Positions 38,168-50,597 of a stretch of DNA of 64,000 nucleotides are shown one piece after another. The first letter of the stretch is position 1; every line of letters starts with the position of its first letter. The translations under genes and the position numbers were made by a program. This stretch comes from Galerina marginata (Eukaryota; Basidiomycota; Agaricomycetes; Agaricales; Galerinaceae), in NCBI GenBank assembly GCA_023014335.1, contig JAECYW010000010.1, forward strand, positions 372,001 through 436,000, in the 5' to 3' direction. A model generated the notes under the pieces. The model had not been told where the DNA came from. It was given only the letters and a program-made list of their open reading frames with translations, and did not search any database.

Positions 38168-40382
38168 ATGACTGATGCCCACTTAAATAAAGCGATGAAC
38201 ATTCATATAGAATCCCGCGACGCTTCTGTTCAACTTCCCCTTACGAAGGAACGACCATCTGCCTCCACTTCAGTTACCTTCCGATCCACACCTAAACGAT
38301 TTCCATGGCTTAGACGAATTGGCTCAGGAATCATTCTCGACATCCGCTCAAGGGCACCTTGGTATCTGAGTGATTGGATAGATGCATGGAACTATAGAGT
38401 GGTACCAGCCACTGCTCTTATTTTCTTCGCAAAGTGAGTATATCTTCAGACCTGCCTGCTTTATTTCGCTGAAGGTCGGTCTCACGCAGCGTTTTGCCTG
38501 GCATTGCTTTTTCTTTAGATTTGATAGAAACTACAGAACAATATGGCGTTGCAGAAGTGTTGATATCCTCGTTCATGGCCGCCTTTGTATTCTCGGTTTT
38601 TGGAGCGCAGCCTCTAACTATTGCTGGTGTAACTGGTGAATCAGCCATCGTGTTTCTGTCCACATCCCTGTTGACCTACTCCCGCTCAGGCCCGATTACA
38701 GTTTTCAACAAAACTATATTTAACATCCTTGAGAAACAATCTAATCCACCAATGTATCTTCATTTTATTGGCTGGGTATATCTATGGGCAGCGATTTTAC
38801 ATTGGATCACTGCGATCTTGAACTGTTTGTCCCTTTATGGCTGCTTTAATGATCATCCTTCTCTCATCTATTTTCTTCCCAAATGACAGTTTGCAACTTT
38901 CTCAAACATGTAACTTTGTTTTCGTGCGACACATTTGGGTTTTACGTTTCCTGGGTCTATCTTCAATATGGCATCCAAGTCCTCACGCGTCAGTTTGGTC
39001 CCACCGACTCTCCAGCAGAGCAAGGTGCTTTGGTTTCCATCATCCTCGCCCTCCTCATGCTAGTCACTGCCTTTCTATTTAAGTCCTTATCACAAACGCC
39101 GTATTTTCATCGTCATGTGCGGCGTTTCCTCGCTGATTATGGCATGCCAATCTCACTCGTCGCCTCCTCGGCGATGGCTTACTGGGGTCGTTTTAATATC
39201 GCAAATCCCGTGACGCTTCCCGTCGGAGGTGCTTTCCAAGCAGCAGGGGGTCGAAATTGGCTAGTCAAGTTCTGGGAACTGGAAGGTAAATGGGTCGGAA
39301 TTGCACTGCCATTCGGACTTGTTCTCTGGATTCTATTTTTCTTTGATCATAATGTGTCTGTGAGTGACCTTTTCCTTCTTCCGCCGCCGTTAATCAATAA
39401 TTAAATTATTCGTTTAAGTCCTTAATGGCTCAAGGTTCCGAATTTCCTCTTCGCAAGCCTCCGGGATTTCATTATGACTTTTTTTTGCTCGGTGTTACGA
39501 CTATCCTTGCCGGGCTACTTGGCCTTCCAGCGCCAAATGGATTGATACCCCAGGCGCCTATTCATACCACCTCTTTACTTGTAATGGGCCAATCTCTTCA
39601 AAGATGAAGAGGAACTAGGTAGCAAGAGCACGCAGATTATTGGTGACAGCTCCTCGGCCCACTCCAATTCCCGTGACCCAGGGCCACCCCCAGATCCGAC
39701 TGCCAAACACAGACATGAAGTACCCATAGGTGTCGTTGAACAGCGTGCCTCAAATCTTGCACAAGGTTTCTTATGCCTTGTCCTTCTCACGGGCCCATTT
39801 CTCCATCTCCTCCACTTGATACCTCGTGGCGTGCTGGCCGGTCTATTGTAAGCAATCTTTCATGTGGCCGCAGCAGTCACCCGTACTTACATCCCTTTGG
39901 ATAGCTGGTACATGGGCGCTGATGCTCTCCGCGGGAATGGAATTACGAAGAAAGTCCTTTTCCTCATCCAAGATAAATCCTTGACATCCAAATACGAGCC
40001 TCTCCACAAAGTACGGAAGTCGCGAATTATCCTCTTTGTTGGAGTGCAACTTGTCAGCTTCGGAGTGACGTTTGCGATTACACAAACTATCGGTAATTCC
40101 CCCTTCTCTCATCATTTTGTTGGTATACTAACTTTAGAAAAAATTCCTCAGCCGCCATTGCGTTCCCAGTGATCATCATGCTTCTTCTTCCCCTCCGCAC
40201 ATTAGTCATTCCCAAGTTGCCATTCGACAGAGAGGAGCTGGCGATCCTTGATGGCCCGACGGCGTCTTCCTTTGTGAGTTGCACTTCTCTAATAACAGTT
40301 TGCTCGTGTCCGCATGTTTGGATTGATTTTTAACTAATACACCTTTTCATAGACCATGGCGTCCGTGGGTGGAACCCTTTAA
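38168..40382 (+). CDS. BOR1: BOR1-type anion (borate/bicarbonate) transporter, one apparent +1 shift
   Basis: SLC4/HCO3- transporter family membrane protein; fungal members export borate. The N-terminal cytosolic segment is followed by NYRVVPATALIFFA, then GIAFSLDLIE and FGAQPLTIAGVTG, joined over an intron to PITVFNKTIFNIL. Further signature parts: FPWLRRIGSGI, CDTFGFYVSWVYLQYGIQVL, RFLADYGMPISLVASSAM, ILFFFDHNVSSLMAQ, FHYDFFLLGVTTILAGLLGL, PAPNGLIPQAPIHT, and RASNLAQGFLCLVLLTGPFL, then WYMGADALRGNGITKKVLF. One extra base near 39,596-39,601 displaces the loop before VVEQRASNLAQG. The C-terminus is short (TMASVGGTL). About a dozen membrane segments are expected. Confidence 0.88.
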
Positions 40383-40793
40383 CCCCAAAGTTCTTGGCAC
40401 TCAAGCGACGCTAACTAATCTATACCAATGATTTGCAATTAAGACTGGACATGGGCCTTTCAGCCACGCGTAATTTTATCTAACTCCGGTCCCTTCGCCT
40501 GGCGCCCTCGTTAACCACCTTTTCTCATTCTCTGCTAACTTCCGAGGAAGCCTGGGCCTGGCCGGGATTCCAGACACCCTGATCATGCTGTCAAGCTCTT
40601 GGAGCACAGCCGTGTGTATCGGCTGAAGAATGAGCCGCTAATTTCTCAATCCTGATTCATATATAATCCTCGACTTGTATCTATTGACTTCGAGGCTCAG
40701 GCTGTCGCTCGCCTTGAGAAATCCACCTTTGTTGATCTATTCACCTATCTGTCCCGCTACCTTTCTCTTGTAGAAGGTCATACCACATTGGAA
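40383..40793. other. Intergenic upstream of first histidine phosphatase gene
   Basis: About 410 bases; promoter and leader presumably. Nothing specific seen. Confidence 0.4.
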
Positions 40794-42717
40794 ATGGCAG
40801 CAGATCCTAACAGCAAGGTTCTTGGAGTTGTCCTCCTGGTTCGACATGGAGATAGGGAAGGTATGGCTTTTGTCTATCAGGGTTTTGGGGTGGCTAGATC
40901 CTAAAATTTGCATTCTCGGCAGGTTTCTACCAAGACCCAGTTACTTACTCCCCCTCCAATACCGCAATTACACCCCTTGGCAACGTGAGTTACTCTCTGG
41001 ATTTGTGGATCCGGTCGGATTTCCCTTGATAATATTATCACTGCAGTTGGAGTCCCTTCAACTTGGACAAAGAATAAGGAGCATTTATCTCGACGCTACT
41101 TCTCCAGACGTCATTTCTTCCGTCGATGCCGATATCGTACAAGACGCCCAGGTTCAAATCCGGGCTGATGGCGGAGGTGAACGAGGTGTCATCTTTAATT
41201 CAGCTGTGTCCCTCCTTCAAGGGCTATGGCCCGGAACGCCGAACTATACAACCACACTCGCGAACGGCTCAACCATTACCGGTCCTTTGGGCGGATATCA
41301 GACTGTTCCCAGTGAGTGGTCTCGCTGCCGTCACCCAGCATTGGTTTAATTTTGGTCAATGTATAGTCGAATCCGTCGAGCCAGACAACGATGTTTCTCT
41401 GGAGGGATTCACCGATTGTAATGTAAGTCTCAAACCTCTCGTCTTTTTGTGTTTATTCACCGTTTTTTTAGACTTTCGTCACCGCCACGAACGCATTCTA
41501 CAATTCCGCCCTGTTCAATGCAACAGCAGCTGCCCATGCTGACTTTATAAAATCACTTCCGCCGTTCTTAGATGGTAGGCCAGCCACGCTTGTGAACATG
41601 GTTCGTGTTGTTACTCCTTTCGATTGTTTTTATTTCTAACTTCTTTTTTTTGTGATTAGTGGAATGTAAGTTTGCCTTTGTTGTGACCAACCTGTTGAAG
41701 CCAATGGTGCTGTGACAACAGATCTATGATTTTATGAACGTTCAGAACATCCATAATGCGACGTTCGCTAAGGCCCTGCCAGCCGGCTATATCGAACAAG
41801 CCAGGGATCTTGCCAATTTCCACGAGCATGGTGTCTTCACATCTCCTCAGCTCGGTGGCATCGGAAACAGTGAGTGCTGCAAATATCAACAAGTTTGAAT
41901 ACCATCTAATATGGTTTGAATAGTTGCGGGGCAAACGATCCTCCCGTCCATCTTGAACGGTTTTGCCAACATCACGGACTCAACTAGTACCCGCAAACTC
42001 GTCCTTGAAGCCATTTCATACAAGCCCTTCCTCTCCTTGTTCAACATGACAGGCGTCGCACAGATGAACCCCCAACTTGCTGGGATAGGTACGTAACTTG
42101 CGATACATATGATGCCCCACCTTTGTAACAATATCATCTCTTCCTTTCGGCCAGTCGAATACTCTGCCGCAGCTGCATTCGAGGTCCGACAACCGAGTGG
42201 AGGAGGCGAACCAGTGCTCCGGTTTAAATTCAAGAATGGAACCCTTGATGACTTCCATACTTATAATTTCATGAACTCCACTACCGATGTCCCTATCTCG
42301 ACATTTGTGAACACTCTGAAGGTTATTTGTTGAAGTTTTCCATCTTCTTTCTGCCCATCCTCACGACTCCTCTTTTCCCCCTAGCCATTTGCATTTGCAG
42401 ATACCCCAACATGGTGTCACACTTGCAACAACAACCAAGACAGAGGCTGTGCAGCCATCGTCTCCTCAAGCCCCAATGCAGTAGTCTTGGTTCATCATGA
42501 TCGTGTCAGTCCCGTCGGTTCTGGCTTCATCGGTGCTTGTGTTACTCTTGTGATTATGTTGGGTATATTGGGTATGCTTTCCTTCCTGGGCCTCTTGACC
42601 TTCGGTCGAAAATCAGCGAGGCGCTCTATGAATGACGTGAGTCCTATCGAAATTAGCATCGCTTGTCACGAAACCAACCATTTCATGCAGAACGACTCCG
42701 ACCAGGAGAAGAAATGA
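40794..42717 (+). CDS. Membrane-anchored histidine acid phosphatase-like protein, tandem copy 1
   Basis: Histidine-phosphatase (phosphoglycerate-mutase-like) fold with the N-terminal catalytic motif LLVRHGDREG split by an intron after the Glu. No signal peptide precedes it: the start is only about 17 residues upstream (MAADPNSKVLGVV). Conserved blocks: FYQDPVTYSPSNTAITPLGN, FNSAVSLLQGLWP, LGGYQTVP, YDFMNVQNIHNATFAKALP, DLANFHEHGVFTSPQ, FNMTGVAQMNPQLAGI, RFKFKNGTLDDF and CNNNQDRGCAA. The C-terminus has one membrane segment (FIGACVTLVIMLGILGMLSF) then a short basic tail. About ten introns. Its neighbour at 43,807 is a close paralogue with the same exon plan. The substrate is unknown. Confidence 0.82.
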
Positions 42718-43806
42718 AAATGAAGATAATGCCATAATGTGTCGGAGGAAAAATTACGGTCAACTGTCAACAAGACGGTTTGGAATTCATTTTTGGCGTT
42801 GGTAATGATGTTGTAGCTCTGACGAATTATTGTGTAATGTACCTGTATCGTTCAGCACAAGTATGCATACGCTCTGAGACTTATAAATGCCTACTTCTTC
42901 AGAAAATGGGGCCACTTCCCTTCCTCTACGAGTTACTCTAAATAGGCATGGTACACGTCAAAGCATCTTGGAACCGATGCCTGGGTACCTCAAGTTAACC
43001 CCTCGAGACGAGTCACTTGAGGCCGAGGGTAAGCCACAGCTTGAACAGTCAACCGGATTGGTCGATTGGTGAGCCTGCGTCTTCTGCGTCACTCAGGTCG
43101 GCTTCTGATCCTTCAGGTTCCTGGTAATACCAAAGGAGTCGGTGGTGGATGATGATAATGGCTCGCTCTAAGCCAAAGAGGAAGATGTGGCCACATTACC
43201 CGCAACTGAGTCCATCAAGAGGCAATAGGGCAAGGACGGTGTCAGGGTTCAACGTTCAACGTTCGGGCCTCAGGCCTCAGGTCCAAGGCATCGTTCGAAT
43301 TGGCTGGAAGGGATAGGGAACCAATGTCGTACGGAACTACGGAGTGAGTGTAACCCTTGAGTTACGGCGCCGGCAAAGTTACAGTCTGGAGCAGTGGCGG
43401 TCCACAGGCGGTAAACTTTTGTGATCTCGGTTCTCAAAATGGGTTTGAGGCGCCTACTTACCTTGACAAACGCGACAAACAGACTTACGACCTCAAAAAC
43501 ATGGTGCAGCTTGATACTACGGCGTGATCCAAGACTGATCGCCTTTTCACTCACTACCGTTCCGGAACAAAATTTTCCGAAACGGTTGTATTTTGTTTGC
43601 TCTGGATGACGGGGATTTTAGGCGATGCATGGGTTGTGCATGGAGAACCACGGTATCACTAGTACATGCAGCACTGATGGCTAACACTCGGGATTTCAAT
43701 TCGAATTACCCTTTGCTTCATTGGCGTCTGTCTCCTCTTGAGTTGGTTTAAAAGCCTGGTCCAATTGTTTATCCCCTCGTCAAGCTCTTTGCTTTGAGAC
43801 CCAAGT
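42718..43806. other. Intergenic between tandem phosphatase genes
   Basis: About 1.1 kb. Contains TTCAACGTTCAACGTT at about 43,250 (also present near 47,413) and a CAGGCCTCAGG repeat after it. No gene seen; the last 100 bases resemble a leader. Confidence 0.45.
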
Positions 43807-45709
43807 ATGGCAACAGATAGTAAAGTTCTGGGTGTGGTCCTTCTGGTTCGACATGGCGACAGGCAGGGTAAATTCTTTTTAGATTAATGCGAAGATTCCC
43901 GTTCTAACGAAGCAAACAGGCTTTTATCAAGATCCGACAAGTTACTCAGCGTCCAACACCGCGCTGACCCCTCTTGGTAATGTGAGCATCCCCGTCAACG
44001 AGCCAAACAGGGGTGACTATTTCATGCTAACCTTCTCGCCTAGTTGCAACTATATGAACTCGGACAAGAGTTGAGGAACATTTATCTCGATGCCTCATCA
44101 CCCTCGTTCATTTCGACGGTCAACAACCAGTTTGTACAAGACTCGCAGATATATATCCGTGCAGATGCTGGAGGTGAAGGCGGCGTCATCTTCAATTCGG
44201 CCGTATCTCTTCTCCAAGGTCTATATCCTCCGTCGTTGAACTATACGACCACGCTTTCCAACGGGACGGTTGTTGTCGGACCTTTAGGAGGATATCAAAC
44301 CATCCCGAGTTAGTAAATCATCTTGCGTTTTTCTTTGAGGATGTACTGACCAAGCGGTACAGTTGAGTCCGTTGAACCCAGTAACGATGTCTCTCTCGAA
44401 GGATGGACTAGCTGCGGGGTAAGTGCCAGCTGGCCTCACTTTGTGATTCTTCCTGACATTCTATCGTCTAGACTTTCGTCAACGCAACGAATGCATTCTA
44501 CCAATCCGATTTATTCAACCAAACTGCTGCTGCTCACGCAGACTTCCTAAATGCCCTTTCATCCTATGTCGGCGGTAGGCAGACTACGTTGGTGAACATG
44601 GTATGCGCCTTTACATCGTCGATTATAGGTCGATACTGACGCCGTTGCTTCAGTGGAATGTAAAAATACTTTTAAGACCATATAATGGCTACTAATATCC
44701 GAAAATAGATCTTCGATTTCATGAACGTCCAGTCGATCCACAACGCCACTTTTGCCAAGAATCTGCCTGCCGATTATCTTGGACAGGCTAGGGACCTCGC
44801 TAATTTTCACGAGCACGGTGTTTTCAGCTCTCCTCAGCCAAACGGGATCGGAAACAGTAAGACTGTGATTATTCAGGCCATTCAGTCTCTCATGGACTTC
44901 CACTAGTTGCTGGACAAACGATTCTTCCTTCCATTTTGAATGGCCTGAAGTCAATCACAAATTCAACAAACCCCGAGAAGTTCATCCTCGAGGCCATATC
45001 GTACAAACCTTTCATTTCTCTGTTTAACATGACGGGGGTCGCACAGATGAATCCTCAACTGTCTGGAATTGGTACGCGGCGATAAATATGCTCATTACAT
45101 TCGAAAGGACGAACCTCCATCTTTTTATTTCTTCTCCAGTCAACTACGCCTCGGCTGCCGCATTTGAAGTCCACCAGCCGAGCGCAGGAGGTGAACCCGT
45201 CATCAGATTCAAATTCAAGAACGGCACGGATGATGAATTCCAACCCTACGGTTTCCTGAACTCCACTGCTGACGTGCCCGTCTCGTCCTTTGTCAACACT
45301 TTAAAGGTTTGATCCTCTCTACTTTTTTCGCGCTTCCGTGCTGACGAAATTACCTTATCTTCTAGCCGTATGCCTTTTCTGATATTCCTACCTGGTGCAA
45401 AGTGTGCAGTAACCACCAAGACAGAGGCTGCGCAGACCTTTCCACCTCTAGCCCGGCTGCAACTTTTGTCAATCATGACCGTGTTAGCCCTGTCGGTGCT
45501 GGCTTTATCGGTGCAAGTGTTGCCCTTGTGATTGTGGCGGCAATGTTGGGCATGTTGTACCTCCTGGGATTCTTAAGTTTTGGAAGGAAAAGGTTTGCCA
45601 GACACCCTGCTTCCGGATCATCCGATGTGAGTACCATATTATTCTGACTGTTATCATATTGTACTATGGAACTGATAAAGCCATGTAGACTGGCTCCGAG
45701 AAGATATAA
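43807..45709 (+). CDS. Membrane-anchored histidine acid phosphatase-like protein, tandem copy 2
   Basis: Paralogue of the preceding gene, same order and exon structure. Start MATDSKVLGVVLLVRHGDRQ; then FYQDPTSYSASNTALTPLGN, IRADAGGEGGVIFNSAVSLL, FDFMNVQSIHNATFAKNLP, DLANFHEHGVFSSPQ, FNMTGVAQMNPQLSGI, RFKFKNGTDDEF and CSNHQDRGCADLSTSS. The C-terminal membrane segment is FIGASVALVIVAAMLGMLYL, and the last exon encodes TGSEKI. Reads cleanly, without frameshifts. The two copies differ mainly in loops and the cytosolic tail, consistent with an older tandem duplication. Confidence 0.83.
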
Positions 45710-45894
45710 GAGATCAGCGAGTAGGTCGATATGACATGAATGACTATGCATGTATGTTACAGACAGGAAGTGATGAAGGATGTAAGCATGTTGTTGTGGA
45801 TTGTGCATAGCTGGTGAATGAATGAATAGAAGAGAAGTGGATATGCTGTTTTGTCGTAAGAATATGATATTAACAACAATGAAGATTTGAGATG

Positions 45895-47232
45895 TCAAAT
45901 ATCGGACTGATCTTCTCCGTCGTCGGCGTAGTTTACTACTTCGTCGTAGTCAGACCCTTCATGCCATTCGTCTTCACATGAGTCATCAATAGGAGAACGA
46001 GCAACAACAAAGTGTCAGTTACTTACCACTATTTTCCTCCTCGGGATAGTCGTTCTTGTAGTACTCCTCGGCTACAATAAATGGATTAATCTCAGCATTT
46101 TGATGACTTCTGGATGCCATTTACCATTTGAGTCCTCGTCAGCTTCATCGACCTCTTCGTCCGAATCAGACGCGGAGTCATAACCATCGCCAAATGAAGG
46201 CGGAAGGCCAGACCTAGATGTAAGTTCAGTCGATTGTCGTGATTATATTGGGGAGACGCCTTACACAGTGCCCACGTTTGCAACCTCGTTCCATTCGCTC
46301 AATGTAGCAGGCCGATGGTAGAAAACGTCCCATACGTAGTCATTCTCGGAAGACGAAAGACGGTTGCTTGTGTTAGTCAGTCCAGAAAACTGATTAGATA
46401 CATGCAACCCAGCACTGGTTTCCGAATCGTGCACTAGACAATGTCAATCGTTCGGTCGGCGCAAAGGCTGCATGTGACACTGACGTTTAAGATAATCGCT
46501 TAGCATTGGTAGGAATTTATCCATTTCAGAGGGCTGATCCTGTTCCATCGGTTGCTCGCCGGAGGTTGGAATAGCATCATACATTTTAAAATCAGAAGCA
46601 CGCCTCCGGTTTTCGAGTTCTCTTGCGGATAGAACCTTGGGGCTGAGGATCCATCAGATAAAGTGTCGGGCGCTTGTTGCTGATACTTACGGAGCAGTCG
46701 GATATCGCCTGGATGGGGGTTTGACCTGATTATTTTCGACTACTGTGTAACGACGAGGAGTATCATCTTTCAGGTTTGTTGGTATTCGGGCAGGTGACAG
46801 GGGAATTTCGTTTGTTGGCGGCACACTGGCTTTCCCTTCCAGCTTCGTGGCATCTTCACGAGCTAGACGAGATATTTTATCCTGTATGAATCAAGTTACA
46901 AATGAAAAACGTAAATTCGGGTTCAAGTCACGAACTTGTATTTCCTTTTGCCGATTCTCGTCCTCCCAAACGTCATTCTCAACCGTTTGGGCATACTGGA
47001 ACAGACCGATGCCACCTCGAGATTTCTTCCGACGGACCCGCGATTCGATCACTAGAAAGATTGGTGTCAAGGACGCGACTATCTGCGTCTCTGTGACCGG
47101 CTACAAACCTAGTGCGTCCAGAGGTTCCTCGTTGCGCTTTCTCTTGATGCGCAGGATTGTAAACGACTTGCTTTCGGTGGCGGTTGCAGTCTGAGATGTT
47201 TGAGCGTTAGGATTCGGATAATCTACTTGCAT
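45895..47232 (-). CDS. IWR1: IWR1, RNA polymerase II nuclear import adaptor; frame break near N-terminus
   Basis: Iwr1 binds assembled RNA polymerase II and carries its nuclear import signal. The start at 47230-47232 gives MQVDYPNPNAQTSQTATATE, then SFTILRIKRKRNEEPLDAL, a family feature (basic import-signal-like patch). Between 47,101 and 47,111 the frame moves by two bases, then VAGHRDADSRVLDTNLSSD continues. Later exons include GIGLFQYAQTVENDVWEDEN. The Iwr1 signature is YVWDVFYHRPATLSEWNE followed by SASDSDEEVDEADEDSN and AEEYYKNDYPEEEN, with an acidic tail ending GEDQSDI. The match is the Tyr-rich acidic pattern D-S-N-x-E-x-x-Y-x-N-D-Y-P. Confidence 0.84.
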
Positions 47233-48003
47233 TTTGAGGAGTCTCGTTCAAAGGGAGCCGTGGTAGATGGAGCTTTGAAAGATGGCGGTCGTGGATTGCA
47301 TGCAAAGGACCCTGTCATTGCGGTTTAGTCGACAGATTATGACGTCACGTGTATTTGGCTGTAATTACCGGAGCAACTTTACATAACCGGCGAACCATCG
47401 CGAAAACCTCCATGTTCAACGTTCAACGTTCAACCGTCGTCAAGTTTCAATCGTCCAGACTGCGCGTCTTAACTCTTTGTCGCCCTTGCTTTGATGTTCT
47501 TGGGACTTCCATGACTGCGCACCCCTTGAATAAGTAATCTGAAAGTCGACAAGGATCGTTATTCAAGTTCCAAGAGCGCTCAGATCGAAATAATGTCACA
47601 AATCCGTGTTCGACGGTCGGCATGAAGGACGGCCGACGATTTCTCCACTGAGTTGCGAACGTATTTGGTGCTCTTGAGCCTGGCTGCGTATGAGGAGTTA
47701 TCCCAACCGATTTCCCAAAGGTCATGTCGGTCAGCGCTCATCAGGGTGGAGGATATATGTGATTTATCAAAAGTCTTCCTGGTCTTGCTTCGCTTTGCTG
47801 TGTCACCTCAACTCTTTTTCCCCCGTAACCGGATGATGTACCGATCAATGGCGATGGTTGTATGACTATTTTGGCTACCAACCTCACCTTCGCAAGCCGG
47901 ATTACATTTTCAAGTATCAAAATTTGCTAGTCGTGACTCATATAACCTGGTATTTAAAGCTGAAGGCGTATTGTCTGTGGAGATACTCTTCCTTTTATTC
48001 ATT
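47233..48003. other. Intergenic upstream of IWR1
   Basis: About 770 bases; contains a second TTCAACGTTCAACGTT at about 47,413. No coding region supported. Confidence 0.4.
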
Positions 48004-48366
48004 ATGACGGCGTTTGTTTTCCTGTTACCCATGGTTACTCTATTCTTTTGTCTGGATTGTCGCAGGCGACATCGAGACCATCGACCCATCGCACTGTGGA
48101 GGGTCCGCCTTTTTTCGGAATGCCATCCACATGCCCTACTTGACTTCGCCGGTAATGTATTTTCCTGCTGTTCACCATAATATTGACATTGCTGCAGACA
48201 TAAAACCGGTTTGACACTTGGGGTCTCTTTCTCTTTCGCCATTTCTCCCTCAAACGGTAGGTGGCAAGTGCTTTCATTGCTGAATTCCTGTGGTCTGACA
48301 TAACTTTTCTAGTTCCACACATCCAATATTCGATGTTATACAATTCGGCCGTTTCACTTGGACTAA
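48004..48366 (+). CDS. Possible small membrane/secreted protein gene (weak)
   Basis: Weak candidate. An ATG at 48,004 opens a hydrophobic stretch (MTAFVFLLPMVTLFF), and an overlapping frame reads FVWIVAGDIETIDPSHCGGS, then AFFRNAIHMPYLTSP, followed by a GT...AG pair (GTAATG to GCAG) and further exons. Joining them requires a frame change near 48,045-48,060. I recognise no family. It lies convergent to ureG. Could be spurious. Confidence 0.28.
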
Positions 48367-48481
48367 CTCAACAAACCATCTTCCCAATCCAATCTTACCA
48401 GTTATTCGAATAATGTATCAAATAGCACAAACGTCGGTGTTCTTGAAACTTTGTATGGCATACTTCTGCTTTCGCATTCTC

Positions 48482-49522
48482 TCATTCAGCACCATCGCCG
48501 ACCGGCGCAACCTTTCCGGGGCTGCCAGCTGTTCTCCAAGCAGCTAGAATAAGACCCACGACATCATCAACCGCCTTATTTTCCCTCACACTGGTAAAGA
48601 GAGTGGGACCATCGCCTCTCATCAGTTTGGAATCTCTGGCCATGACCTCAAGGGAGGCGCCAACATAAGGGGCCAAGTCAATCTGAAGTTCATCAACACT
48701 ACAACTCGAACTCTGGAGACAAATGCATATTACCTTGTTGATGACCAGCAGGTCTGACTGAGAAATACCAGGTCCGCCTTTGCGCGGAATTTTGTCTCCT
48801 CCCTATGTCCCGCTTAGCAGATGTATTGAAAGATTGTTGCACGAAACTAACCGAGACGTCAATGACATAGATAATGTAGTCCGCCAGTTCTCGCGAGTAG
48901 TTTGCAGCTAGGTTATCGCCGCCACTTTCCACGAAGAGCAGTTGGCATTCGTACTTAGCCTGGAGGGTCTCCAATGCACCCATGTTCGCGCTAATATCCT
49001 CTCTGATCGCAGCATGGGGGCATCCTCCTGTTTCGATGGCAAGGATGCGCGACGGCGGGAGGGCTTTGTTTTTGATTAAGAACTCCTGATCTTCTCGAGT
49101 GAAGATGTCATTCGTTACTGTTGCTAATCAAAAGGATTTGGTTAGAACAGGAAGGTACTCCAAAAATCGATCGAATACCAATGTTGAACTCTTTCCTCAA
49201 TCTTCTGCAAAGCTCGAGAGTCAAGGCGGTTTTTCCTGAACCTACAGGGCTTGAAAAAGTAATTTAGCTGGACCTTCTATTCCTTAGAAGGTACTACAAA
49301 CCCTCCAATACCGACAGTGAACCCTCTTTCCTCAAAATTTCGAGCAGAATAGTCTGGTAGATCGCGTTCGGAGTACTTTCCTGCATGTTCTAAGTGTTCG
49401 TGGGTGTGCCCATGGTCTCCCGGCCCATCATGAGTATGAGATCCATTTCCATGATCGTGAGCATGTCCAGCACTTGGATCTGCCTTCGTAGAGGAGAGGT
49501 TGTTAATAAATTGGACGCTCAT
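48482..49522 (-). CDS. ureG: Urease accessory GTPase UreG
   Basis: SIMIBI GTPase that loads nickel into apo-urease. The start at 49520-49522 gives [15 protein letters not shown], then a His-rich N-terminal extension ([20 protein letters not shown]) typical of eukaryotic UreG and possibly metal-binding. Then comes RGFTVGIGG, and the Walker A part ([18 protein letters not shown]) after an intron. Further conserved elements: [20 protein letters not shown], the metal-binding CPH motif in [34 protein letters not shown] and the NKID motif ([19 protein letters not shown]). No frameshifts. The urease structural gene and the other accessory genes are not in the window. Confidence 0.93.
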
Positions 49523-50597
49523 TTCCTAGTACTAGTAGGAAGACGCTTGGAAGACCCGTTGTAAGTCGAAGGTCGATCATGATCAGTCTGCGTTATCTAA
49601 TCGGCCGGTCCGGTATCTAGAGCTCCTATTTCGAGGTTAGGGTTTGGAGATTGTTGAGATTCTTATTTCGTTGCCAACTACATAATAAAGGGATGACTTC
49701 GTCATCGTGGCCTTGCTGTGTGGTTTACATTGTGGTGACGAACAAAAGATACAATTTATGTAAAGTTCATCAGCCAGAAAGACATGTTTTTACGCCACTC
49801 GTCGCCAACCTGCGGTTGGCTCCTCGCGGCGTTGACGAAGAGTTGATACTATATGTAGAGCTTTCTGTTAATTTCAATTTTCAAATGTGAAGAATTTAAA
49901 CTAGGGGTGTCAGAACGTATAGCAATACAAAAAGGGTGCTTAGTTCTAGCAAGGCTCGGGAGCGCGTTGAGCAGGCGCACGGTCTCCTGCTGCGTGACCA
50001 CAAGTCTGTACATACAAGGCATTACTACAACAAGGAGGGGGGGGGGGCAGAAAAACGGCCGAATACGATGTGGAGCGCATGCATCCAACAAAGTTGGCTT
50101 CCGAGTGTCACGGTAAAAAAACAAAACAATAAACCATTTCAGAAAAGAATGAGATACAACTCTGGCGGTTATGATTTGACTTGAGATGCGCTCCTAAGAC
50201 GGTGACTGAAGGAGGTTGGGAAAGCAAAACGAAAGCATCGAACGCCTTGAATTTGGTTGAGCTTGACTCAAGGACAAGGGCTTTGAAACCAAATAAACAA
50301 GTTGCAGAAAACTTTGCGAAAGGTCAAGGTCAACCTTTTATTTGGTTGGGCTTGACAAGGACCTAGAACCAAACATTGAACAAACAAGTTGCAGAAAACT
50401 TTGCGACATGTCCAGGTCGTCCTTTTATTTGGTTGGGCTTGACCCAAGCGGTGCTGACAAAGCTGATGCAGAGAAGTCCCTTCCTTATATGGTGAATTTC
50501 GAACCCGGGGAACCTTCCTGTTTCACAGCAAGGCCACTACTTTCTGTGCCACGACCTTGCGATCCTCCTGGCTGCCTGGCAGTTCTGAATTTCGGGC
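49523..50597. other. Intergenic with tandem repeat
   Basis: About 1.07 kb between divergent ureG and USB1. Includes a poly-G run of about 12 near 50,037-50,048 and a 2-unit tandem repeat (next entry). No gene seen. Confidence 0.5.
50250..50450 (+). repeat. Imperfect tandem repeat, about 100-bp unit
   Basis: AACAAGTTGCAGAAAACTTT followed by TTTTATTTGGTTGGGCTTGA occurs twice (from about 50,297 and 50,382). A diverged partial unit (TTTGGTTGAGCTTGACTCAAG) begins near 50,252. Clear by direct reading. Confidence 0.8.

Noticed and set aside
50490..50580. tRNA-like sequence on the minus strand (TTCGAACCCGGGG, A-box-like TGGCACAG)
   Set aside because: A T-loop-like TTCGAA is present but the T-arm and acceptor stems do not pair, so no tRNA was called; at best a degenerate tRNA-derived fragment.
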